DNA of 64,000 nucleotides from the NCBI RefSeq assembly GCF_035582795.1, contig NC_134367.1, positions 42,063,062-42,127,061 on the forward strand. The letters run 5' to 3'. The notes under the pieces are model-generated. The model ran no database searches. It had not been told where the DNA came from and worked only from the letters and a program-made list of their open reading frames with translations. Shown piece after piece: positions 39,501-47,627 of this stretch (position 1 is its first letter; every line of letters starts with the position of its first letter). The position numbers were made by a program, and so were the translations under genes. The DNA comes from Mycteria americana. Its lineage: Eukaryota; Chordata; Aves; Ciconiiformes; Ciconiidae.

Positions 39501-40089
39501 CTCCCTCCGGACGCCTCGTCCCCCCCACACCGCTACCCCTGGCCCCCTTCGTGCCCTGCTCGCCCTCGCCGTGCCCCCAGTCCCCGGGGAGCCTTGCCTC
39601 CTCCCTAACCCACATCCGCAGGCAGCCAGGCCCGACCCCCCTGCGGCCAAACCTCACCTCCTCCAGCGGTGGCCCTGTCCCGCCCGCCACCGTCCCTGCT
39701 TCACCTCGGCCCCCGCCCCGCCTCACCCACATCTCCGCGCACACGGGGCCGCCCCTGCCCCGCACCTCGCCCCGCACCCGCACTCGTTGCCAGCCACTGC
39801 CCCACAGCCCCCTCCGAGGCCGGTGCCTGCCCCCGGCTCTCCGGAGCAGCCCCTGCCCCCCGCAGTCCCACGGCGGCCGCGACGCCGCTCCCCGCCGCCC
39901 CCGGTGCCGATGCCGCTGCGGCCGCCGCGGGTGGCACTCACACGCCTCATCGCCGCCGCTCTCCGCGTCCCCGTCCGAGAAGGACTCGGCCCCGTCGGCG
40001 TAGCCCGCCAAGCCCACGATCTCCTCCTCCTCTTCCTCCTCATCGTCCCCCTCCTCCTCCTCCGGCAGCTTCCTCGGCACCTGGCTCAT
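21443..40089 (-). CDS. RRAGD: RRAGD, Ras-related GTP-binding protein D (RagD), complete seven-exon coding region
   Basis: Seven exons join in phase: 40089-39942, 33184-32889, 32482-32283, 31298-31184, 25669-25527, 23698-23550 and 21594-21443. They total 1203 nt, or 400 residues plus TAA, equal to human RagD. RagD pairs with RagA or RagB on lysosomes and, when GDP-bound, helps recruit mTORC1 in response to amino acids. Order: an acidic N-terminus (residues about 10-23 nearly all Glu/Asp), P-loop GLRRSGKSS (69-77), switch WDFPGQ (116-121), the HKVD guanine-specificity motif (179-182), then the C-terminal roadblock-type dimerisation domain to about 370. A basic tail ends PNGTPRMPL. Residues K102-D104 read R-E-D, and the start MSQV, long acidic tract and SDGDAESG favour RagD over its paralogue RagC. 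All introns are GT-AG. No frameshift or stop breaks the frame. The start has purines at -3 and +4. The gene looks intact and functional. Confidence 0.97.
21595..23549 (-). other. RRAGD: RRAGD intron 6
   Basis: AT-rich intronic DNA between exons 6 and 7, with no transposon I can recognise. It contains one sense-strand open frame (23002-22784, 72 codons from ATG) with two hydrophobic segments. This is discussed as a finding, not called a gene. Confidence 0.85.
23550..23698 (-). CDS. RRAGD: RRAGD exon 6 (C-terminal dimerisation domain)
   Basis: Reads [20 protein letters not shown] through [16 protein letters not shown]. The acceptor is CCCCTTAG and the donor GTATTT is at 23549. A (TTTG)n run lies 14 bases upstream of the acceptor dinucleotide in the transcribed strand. 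Confidence 0.97.
23699..25526 (-). other. RRAGD: RRAGD intron 5
   Basis: Intron bounded by consensus GTAAGT and CCCCTTAG. Apart from the CAAA/TTTG simple repeat near its acceptor I see nothing notable. Confidence 0.85.
23713..23741. repeat. (CAAA)n / (TTTG)n microsatellite beside RRAGD exon 6
   Basis: About seven CAAA units on the plus strand, reading as TTTG on the RRAGD transcript. It occupies the branch-point/polypyrimidine zone of intron 5, ending 14 bases before the acceptor AG. Confidence 0.9.
25527..25669 (-). CDS. RRAGD: RRAGD exon 5 (C-terminal dimerisation domain)
   Basis: The acceptor TTCTTAAATAG is followed by [20 protein letters not shown] and [20 protein letters not shown], ending CIY plus GG of a split glycine. 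Donor GTAAGT is at 25526. Confidence 0.97.
26492..26512. repeat. Poly-G tract (21 G) preceded by A-run
   Basis: Ten A followed by 21 uninterrupted G on the plus strand. It is therefore T and C runs on the RRAGD-sense strand. It could form quadruplex DNA and is probably length-polymorphic. Confidence 0.9.
26988..27230 (+). mobile_element. Old, diverged CR1 3' fragment
   Basis: Begins at GGACAAGAGG-CAAAAGGCAC. It continues GAGAGTGGTGAAGCACTGGG and a GGTTGTAGAGTTTCCATCCT block, matching the end of CR1 ORF2. It finishes with a decayed CR1 3' UTR (CTCTAAAGGTCC, then CTCTATGAGTCT). There are many substitutions and small deletions. It is antisense to RRAGD within intron 4. Confidence 0.85.
31184..31298 (-). 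CDS. RRAGD: RRAGD exon 4
   Basis: The acceptor TTTTTTCCAG is followed by [20 protein letters not shown] and [12 protein letters not shown]. Donor GTAAGT is at 31183. It links the GTPase domain to the C-terminal dimerisation domain. Confidence 0.97.
31299..32282 (-). other. RRAGD: RRAGD intron 3
   Basis: About 1 kb between exons 3 and 4. I see only unremarkable sequence. Confidence 0.9.
32283..32482 (-). CDS. RRAGD: RRAGD exon 3 (G4 motif)
   Basis: Begins [12 protein letters not shown] after acceptor TTCATTAG. It contains [19 protein letters not shown] and ends GLEKIHL plus AG of a split serine codon. Donor GTGAGA is at 32282. Confidence 0.97.
32483..32888 (-). other. RRAGD: RRAGD intron 2
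   Basis: The shortest intron of the gene (406 bp). It is AT-rich, with nothing else to report. Confidence 0.9.
32889..33184 (-). CDS. RRAGD: RRAGD exon 2 (P-loop and switch regions)
   Basis: Codes residues 50-148 after the acceptor TTTTATTCAG. It contains the [17 protein letters not shown] block, the P-loop, the [14 protein letters not shown] effector region, WDFPGQ and FVIDSQ, then donor GTAAAA at 32888. The switch-region residues S76, P119 and Q121 fall at the same numbers as in human RagD. Confidence 0.97.
33185..39941 (-). other. RRAGD: RRAGD intron 1
   Basis: A 6.8-kb first intron. The part next to exon 1 (about 39160-39940) is strongly C-rich on the plus strand and CpG-rich near the exon, continuing the promoter island. 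This composition explains the long open frames there. The remaining sequence is AT-rich without any transposon or coding exon I can identify. Confidence 0.85.
39942..40089 (-). CDS. RRAGD: RRAGD exon 1 (start codon, acidic N-terminus)
   Basis: Codes residues 1-49 plus one base. It starts [20 protein letters not shown] and ends GGDEA. The donor GTGAGT begins at 39941. The Glu tract corresponds to CTC-rich sequence on the plus strand at about 40018-40068. An overlapping GTGTGA two bases earlier was not chosen because it breaks the frame into exon 2. Confidence 0.95.
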
Positions 40090-40310
40090 GCCGGCGGCGC
40101 TCCCGGCGGGGCTCCGAGGGCCCCTCTGCCTCCGGGCGGCCTCGGGACGCGCCTCGCCGCGGGCGCGGGGGGCCCAGGTGCCGCGCTGGCGCCGTGCCCC
40201 GCCGCCGCTCCCCGCCGCCGCCGCTCCCCTCCCCCGCACGGCGCTCGGCGGAGCGCGCGGCGCAGCCTGCCGGCGGGGCTGGAGCGAGCGGGCGGGGGAG
40301 GCGCCGTGAC

Positions 40311-40328
40311 CCGCGTCACCTGACGCGG
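40311..40328. promoter_or_regulatory. Near-CLEAR palindrome in RRAGD promoter
   Basis: CCGCGTCA-CC-TGACGCGG is an 8-bp perfect inverted repeat with a CC centre. Its core GTCACCTGAC (40315-40324) differs at one base from the CLEAR element GTCACGTGAC bound by TFEB/TFE3/MITF. RRAGD is an established MiT/TFE target in mammals. The site sits about 225 bp upstream of the start codon. Function is inferred; the substitution changes the E-box core CACGTG to CACCTG. Confidence 0.4.
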
Positions 40329-40620
40329 CCGGTCACGGGCCGGCGGGGCCTCCGCGCTCGCCCAGGCCCGGGCCCGGGCCCGGCCCCGCCGCTGGCACCC
40401 GGCGCTGGCGGGCAGAGCTCGCAGGCGGGCTCCGGGCCCTGCCGGGCGCCGCCGCCTCCCACCCCGGCCCTGCTGTCCCGCGGCGCCCTACGCGGGCCTA
40501 GAGGCACCCGTGGGACCGGTGCACACGAGAGTCGCTGCCTCTGGTGCGCGGGGGGCCGGGGTGGGTGAGCGGAGTGGCGGCAGCGGCCAGGTACGCCAGT
40601 CCGCGGCACCAAAATTATTG

Positions 40621-43600
40621 CTGGCGTTTTTATTACACTTAGCCCTCCCGGAGGTCTTCAAAGTCGGTCGAGTCCTGCAGCCTCACCCCGCACAGAGCCC
40701 AAAAGCCGGCTCTCGGGGCCTTCCTGCAGCACCCCCACACGCGGCTTTGCCTTCAGCATGTGGGAGACCGCGGGACTCGGGCAGGGCCCGTGTCTGCCCC
40801 ACGCTGCTCATATCACAGATCCACCGTGCTCGCCCGGGGCCCAAACGGTGCCGGCGGCACTGCCAGCAGCCTGCCCGGTACTCCCTCCGTGCTGACCGTG
40901 TCGTTGTATGGCCAGGCACAAAATGTTAAGCTAGGCACTAATGGTGGATGGTAACGGTTTCAGTGTGGGTGAGATTATTTTAGAAATAATACTCTGGATG
41001 AATAAGGAAGACTAAAGAAAGCCACAGTAGTGAAACCTTCTTGGAAGAGGGTGGGATTTTGAAGCCCCTGGCAGACTGAGGTGCACTCAGCTCCCTGCCA
41101 TTGCTTCCTCCACACCTGCACCGTGAAGACAGACTTTCTGCCCCTCACCCAGGCCCCTTCTCGGGAGTTTCCAGTGCTGCTCTTGTTGCCTTGTACCAGT
41201 CTAAGCACCGGAGCGTGTGTTGGCCCCTGGCTGTCATCCCATGCTGCCAGCTGTGGTGACTGGCAGCTGAGTTACCGATTCTCCAGCAGCACATTTTCCT
41301 CTGTTTCTGTTTCTCTCTTACTACTTCTTCCTGTCCTGTTCTCCCTCCTTCCATTCAATGTAATGGTTGGTCTGATGTTTGGAGTCTCCACATGTTTCCT
41401 GCAGCTGATTATTTTCCCACCTCTACGCTGCATGACAGTCTTCTCATCACCAGGCCTTCCAGCTGTACTAAACCCACTTGAGATAACAGAGGCACACTTT
41501 TGTCCAGGAGGGGGAAGAAACCCCCCTCTTATGTTCCACATCATGACAAATCTACCAATGCAAGAATTTATTGAAATGCCTTTCTTTATTCTCAACTTAT
41601 CAACCTGCTTGGAAGTTTTGCTGGAACATTAACAATGTACCAAAAGATTATGGGAAACACTTCAAAGTTAAATCCCTTACAAAGAATTAGGACTTACGTT
41701 TGGAGCAGGAATTTTTAGCAGTCATGTTTTCAGCGTTGTGTCTTGGGACAGCCCCGGGAGGCATTAATCTGCTGAAAACTCCTGATGGAAAGAGGAGGAG
41801 AGTTTCCAGGTCTGTAATGAAGGACTATCGGCTGACCACCTCTGCGCAGAAAGGGCCGTTAGGTTTTAAGGCTTGCTATGGGAAGTGGGTCTTGCCCAGA
41901 AATCTGTCTCTATTGGGTTTCTTTTATACAAAGAGCAATGAAACATCACCGGTGAGAGAGAGAGAATAATTTGGAGATATTAAAATACTAAATCAGGGTG
42001 TAGAAGCTCAGGAATGACAGGACTGGTTACAATGCAGCTCTTCCCAACACTGATGTCAGTGACCTTCCTGCTTGACCACAGCTTCAGGTTCAAAGCCACA
42101 TAGACTCCAGGCCCATCGCCAGATAGGTTTTTAGAGTAGGGCTGAAGCACTTCTGCCAACCCCTTGGCAATATAATCTGTCCTGGACTCCACATAATCTT
42201 CAGGACTTGTTCTTCCTCTGTTCCTTTGCCACCAAGTTGTTCTCTGTCACTTCTGCACCTGGCCTTTTACTTTCCTTCTTTTTCTTTTGTCAGGTCATTT
42301 AACTTTGAAGCCTCTTGCACATCATGAAGCAGCACCCAACCTTCAGTCACAGGCCTTGTAGTAAGAGCAGGTTGACATGGAGTTGTGTCTTTGAATATAG
42401 GACGTGTACAATATTAGATGTGACTGAACTTTGTCAGCAGGGAGCTGCAGTTCATGACACGCTTTCTGTTTTAGGCAACGGAGGGAATCTCTCATGAGTT
42501 TCTCTTCCCAACAGAAAAAAAAATCCAGAAGAATACAAAACTGGCTGTCTGGATTAAAAAAGGTGAATGGTAATTAAACACAGGGAATGGCCCCACTGAC
42601 ATCCACACAATCAGGGGAGCCCGTCTGCATCTAGGTTTGCAGGATCGTGACAGCGTCTCATCCTGCTTCTGTTAAAGGGGGGAAACTCCCATTAAATAGA
42701 CTGGTGGCACATCAGTGCCAAGAAAGCCTTCTTCTGCAATGTGTTAACGTCTTCTTTCCCAGTCATAATGATCAAACATAGCCAAAGTAGTCCTGCAAAC
42801 ATTTACATATATGGAACTTAATTAACATATAGCTTAACTGTTACTCACATGAATACTTCCATTCCTACATCAGAATTTTACACAATATCAAATAAAATAA
42901 AATTCCCATGAAGTAGGCCTATCCTGAATATGGAAACAAGCAAACAAAATTATAGCGTGAGGAATCACAACATATTTTTATGTATTTTAGCAATTACATT
43001 CTAATTTCAGTAATGGCACCAGACTGAATTCAGACTAGTGCTGTAGTTTTGACAAAGCTACAAAGCTTTGCTGAGATCAGAGAGGCGTCAGAATACAAAA
43101 TTCAGTCAGTAAATCTTTCCTGTGGAGCACCAAGGGTTTTGATGTGAACCTGTGGTGTGACTATTGCCACAGAATGATGAATACCATCGCAATTGTTCCG
43201 TGAAAAACGCGTAAGTAGAATAATCTGCAAAAACATTCAAAAGAATACATTTGTCACACAAGTGCCTGTGATACTTCAATGTTTAGTTCATTTAGGGCAT
43301 CATCCCGAGAATGCCTTTGAGCCAGAGGAACGGCCTTTGAAAGCCATGTTCCTGCAGGATCAGGCATTGTACGGGGAACAGCTGCTTTCTTTTTCTCCTT
43401 CTTCTTCTTCTTCAGATCCCATTTTTATCATTTCACTCGGCCTACCCACACAACTCCTTTCTCCTGTACTGGTGCCTACAGATGGTCCCGTCTAACTTGC
43501 CTCCCGACCAGTTTGTGAATTACCCATGTACACACGTAATTGCTCACACATGCACATGACTTCGGTGAACCAAAGGTCCCTGGGACGTTGTCATAGCTAG

Positions 43601-43849
43601 AGGGGTGGGTGAGGCACAGCCAGCTTTCAAGTCAGCCCTCTCTGACCTTCAGCCAGACTTCAAAGCCCGCTGGCTGGCTCCCTGCTGGAGGGAAGGGCAT
43701 CTGGCCTCCCCGAAATTGCTTTTGTAGCACTTCTGCTCCTACGCAAATTATTACGAGCTTCCACAATTAAGTTGCGAATGAGCTTCGGTTCGGGAGAGCA
43801 TCCAGCTCTCCAGGAGCCTCGCTCCGGCCAGAGCCCAGCGTTCCTGGCC
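40621..43849. other. Intergenic region between RRAGD and ANKRD6 promoters
   Basis: About 3.2 kb between two divergent CpG islands. There is no known exon or transposon. A 183-codon open frame (41081-41632, plus) has no recognisable domain and is within chance expectation for a window of this size. Confidence 0.7.
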
Positions 43850-44560
43850 AGCGGCGGGTAATTCGCCCCGCTCGAGGCCAGGCTGGCGATCGAGACCTGG
43901 CTCCCCGCTCGCATTAGCCCACCCCTACCCGCCGTTGGCTCCGCTGCCCGCGCCGGTGCCAGGTAAGGGGGGGCCGTCGCCCCACGCCTCCACGCGCGAC
44001 CTCCCCCGTTTCCTCGGTGGGGAAGGGCTGCCGGGGGGCCGGGGGCGCGGGGCGGGCCGGTCCGGGCCGGGAGGCCCGTCCTGTCACGGCCCCTCGCCGG
44101 GGCGGAGGCGGCCCGCGCTGGCGGGGCGGGTTGGCGGGGCGCTGCCCGCCCGCCGCGGCCGCTGGGTGTCGCCCTCGCAGCGGGCACGGCGGCGGCGGCG
44201 CCACCTCCGGGGCAGCCCAGCCCAGCCCAGCCCGGCGGCGGAGGCTCCCGCTGTTGGAGACGGTGGGGCTGTGCCCGGCCCCGCGCCCGACGGGGAGCGT
44301 GTGCCGCGGGGGGGAGCGCAGGTGAGCGGGGCGCCGCCGGCACGCGTGGGCCCCCGGGCGCAGACCCGCGCCCAGCCGCCGGGGTTGCGTGTGGCTGTGG
44401 TGAGGGGGGGGGAGCGCGTCGCGGCGGGCGGCGGCGGGCTGGGGCCGGCGGCGGGGGGCCGCGGGGGGCGGACAGGTGGTCGCGGAGGTGGTAGGGCTGT
44501 GGCGGGGCTGCAGCTGGGTACGGGCCCTGCAAAATCAGTGCTCGGTGCCCGAGTAATTAA
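43850..44560 (+). promoter_or_regulatory. ANKRD6: CpG island, inferred promoter and non-coding first exon of ANKRD6
   Basis: A second GC-dense island lies about 3.8 kb from the RRAGD start codon. By conserved tetrapod order the gene beginning here on the plus strand should be ANKRD6 (Diversin, an ankyrin-repeat Wnt/planar-polarity regulator), whose first exon is non-coding in mammals. Two good plus-strand splice donors occur: CCAG|GTAAGG with GT at 43963, and GCGCAG|GTGAGC with GT at 44322. No ANKRD6 protein sequence is visible anywhere in the window, so the assignment rests on synteny, the island and the donors. The plus strand is G-rich downstream, as expected for rightward transcription. 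Confidence 0.6.
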
Positions 44561-44605
44561 AGTGTTTCCTTACTACGGCCCCGGAGTAGGGTCCGGGGAG
44601 GGACA

Positions 44606-44620
44606 CCCCCCCCCCCCCCC
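44606..44620. repeat. Poly-C tract (15 C)
   Basis: An uninterrupted C run just downstream of the ANKRD6 island. Probably length-variable. Confidence 0.85.
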
Positions 44621-47600
44621 GCCCTGCACAGACGAACTCTCCGGGCTGCCGCATAGATACAGGAGCCTGTGTCTACGTCGGGCTTTAATTGCAGGTTTGG
44701 GGGTATAAACGAGGAGCCGTAACGCTCTTGTTCCAACTTTTAAGGCCGCGTCTGATGAGAAATGGAAATCTGGCTCAAAGTCATCCTTCCTGTTGTTGAC
44801 ATCACCTGAAAACTCCACTGAAATTATTTCCACTTGTTTACTGCAAACAGCAGCTTCCCCTGAGGACTCAACACCTTGTGAGTATACGCTCGCTGCTGGT
44901 ATGGCTCTCCGATTTTAGAAATCCATGGCTACGGCGTGTAATTGTTCTGCAGCGTTCATTTCATTGCAAGCATTAATAAAGGGCTTATCATGCCCTGGGG
45001 TGTTGTGTGCATCACAGCATAGGCTGCAGACAGTGCTCTGTTTTTTTAGAAGGCATAACCAATATCTTTATATTTTTATGATTATGTGTGAAGTGATTAT
45101 TTGGGTGTCTGTTTGGTATTTCTTCAATACATGTGACCAAAAGGACATGTTGTCTGCTATTGTCTGTCTTTCATTCACACGGAAAAAACTGAGGGGTAGG
45201 AAGTGTCTTACTGGCAGGGAGATCTTCCCTCCATTAGTTGTTTAAATGAACTTAAAATGTCCTACCAATGTTAAAGGAGCAATCTACTGTGCAGATCAGT
45301 AAATCTCGCTCTGTTCAAAGGTGGAAAAGTGTAACAAAGACTGAATTCTTGTGCAGCATTAGTTAGGCATGATCCAGATCCTCTGGTAGGACTGTTTGAG
45401 TGCATGGCTTATTCTGAGGAGAATGTTATTTACTTGCTTGCTTTCAACATGATATGTCCGGGTGTGCAGCTAGTTTTATAACAACTTATTTTGGCAGGCT
45501 CAAGTTCCAAGTATTGTGTAATCTTCATGCTCTAGATACTTGGAAAACAAAGTGTTTCTGAGATTATGATTATGGGTAAGATCTTCATTTGCGTTGCAGA
45601 CCACAAGACATAGCCTAATGAGAGTAATTCAGAACTTCATAACAATTTCTGAGCAGAAAATACTAGTTACATCCACTGCATGTACCAAAACGACGGTTGG
45701 CTGGCTACATAAAATATTAGGCACCTGCCTTTCGATTTCAGTGAGTGCTTAAGGTCTATAGAAATCCTTATTTAGACGCCTGGTATGTAGATGATGTATG
45801 CCTGTTTGTGTCAGTGAGGACCTATTAGTCTGCGAGAGTAGATGGGGATTCTGTAACAGTACTAATCTCATTGCTTTTTTCCTTGTTGTTTTATTTGAAA
45901 AGAAATGGTAATAAAATTAAAAAGTAGCTTTGTGATAGTACAAGGTTGGGAAAGTTTTCACTTTCCCCTGCTTCTTAATTTTTACCCAGACAGTGCTATC
46001 AACCTCATGTAGGAGACTGGCTTTGAACACTAGAAATGAAATGATCAGTAAATGATGGGTAAAAATAAAGTGATCAACCTCCTGATCATCCAGGTGCTTT
46101 TCTTCAAGCTTTTTTTGCAGAACTCTTTTCTTTTTTGGGGAACAGAAACTGTGGGAAGCAGGCTCCACAAATGGGGCTCCAATGTTTGCTGATGTAATGT
46201 GGTTGCAGCACCAGTCTTAGCATCATGCTCTGTCACAGGTGGCACGTTCTGGAGTTTGCACTGTCAAACTTACTATGTTCTTGGACTTCATTAAACCTTA
46301 ATAAATCAGGTACTTGTAGGGCATGGTAATGAGCGATTGAGCCTCGAGCTGTATTTCTCCATTTATCTTCAGCTTCAGCTCTGCTTGACTTTGCCAGTGC
46401 GTCCTTTTGTGATGTAAGAAAAAACCTTGCTGCTCCGTACTCTCTAAATCTGTATAATAGTAATAATAATTATACTACTAATAATACCGTTTATCTGTTT
46501 GGATAGGTGGCGTAACGGTGAATGTTTGTAAAGCGCTTTTAGGTTCTTAAAGTAACTATATCATCTGACAACTATGTTTTAATTATTTATTCTCGTTAGT
46601 TTTAGATTTGCAGTTCCTCTTTTTCCCTCAACGGTTAGGACTTTGGATGAACTTCCAGAGAACTCATAGTCGTATCTTCTCTTAAGAGATACATCAGTGC
46701 AAAATGTCACTAGTGGAAGTATTTTATTTAAAACCACAAATGAGGTACCATATTTCACTAGCAAGACTGGCCTAGGGAGATATTTGTCAAAGACATAAAT
46801 GAATTGTATTTGCTTTGGGCAAATAAAAAATTGAAATAAGTCATTTTAGCTCCTTTTGTTTCTTAAGGAATGAAATATGTGACTTCTACACCAAAAATAG
46901 AAGGTGTAGAGCTGCATTTTGGAAAGACCTCAGTCTGTAACACTATAGCAAGGGGCTAATTTTCTTCCCTGCCTCTTGTCCAGCTATGAGGACCCGACTT
47001 CAATGCATTTCAGGATTCCACTTTTCTCTCTCGCAACTGCTATCAATATGCTGTAACAAACTATTCTTCAGCAGCACCTGCTAACAGGGAGTGGAGTAGT
47101 CAAGAGAGAAGTAACTAAGCTCTTCCTAAAGGGTCCACAAGCTAGTGATGGTATGGAAGAATATTTGCTGTTAGTTTACTCAGAAATTATTCTGGAGATT
47201 TTTTTCAACAGAGTGCCATGTAAGGTGGATATACTGGTAGAGAATATGGTGTGTACGCTGTAAAGAATTATTGACAGATTTATGAAAATCTGTTCTGTAC
47301 ATAGTTTCATCTGCTGAACATGTACACTCCTTTAGTACTGAGGAGAAATGTGATGGACTGAAGTGCAGCCCTACTTGCTGTGTAAATAGAGGTTATTTAA
47401 ATTTCATACCAGGATTTTATGGGATCAGATTTGTGTCTAAATTAATTTTTTTTGCTACTCAGGGCGGAAAAAACCCACCTTCTAATCAAAACTCAGATTA
47501 CAGTCTGGATGGATAATTACATGAGGCAAAGCAGAAACACCAATTTCAGTATCTCTGACAGCTGCAGTTGCTCCTAGTGTATGTTAAATTCTTTAGAGTT

Positions 47601-47627
47601 TTCTCAGCTTCCTTGAGAAGGAAATCT

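Larger units (their letters stand above)
39500..40620 (-). promoter_or_regulatory. RRAGD: CpG island / promoter of RRAGD
   Basis: A very GC- and CpG-dense block surrounds RRAGD exon 1 and its start codon at 40089, falling off sharply near 40610. It has no obvious TATA box and is typical of a CpG-island promoter. It contains the palindromic E-box-like site at 40311-40328. The transcription start probably lies between 40100 and 40350 but cannot be fixed by eye. Confidence 0.85.

Noticed and set aside
39045-39608. 187-codon Pro/Ser-rich plus-strand ORF
   Set aside because: Produced by the C-rich plus strand in RRAGD intron 1, antisense to the gene. Low-complexity composition.
39454-40568. Several 100-300-codon open frames around RRAGD exon 1
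   Set aside because: GC-rich artefacts of the RRAGD island. The one real piece is residues 1-49 of RagD. An in-frame 5' extension of that frame begins at a non-ATG codon and is not conserved.
41081-41632. 183-codon plus-strand ORF between the RRAGD and ANKRD6 promoters
   Set aside because: No domain, no signal of conservation available. Roughly one open frame of this length is expected by chance in six frames of a 64-kb window, by my rough estimate.
43660-44708. Long Pro/Ala/Arg or Gly/Arg-rich frames at the 44-kb island
   Set aside because: Same compositional effect. They match no ANKRD6 or other protein sequence that I know.
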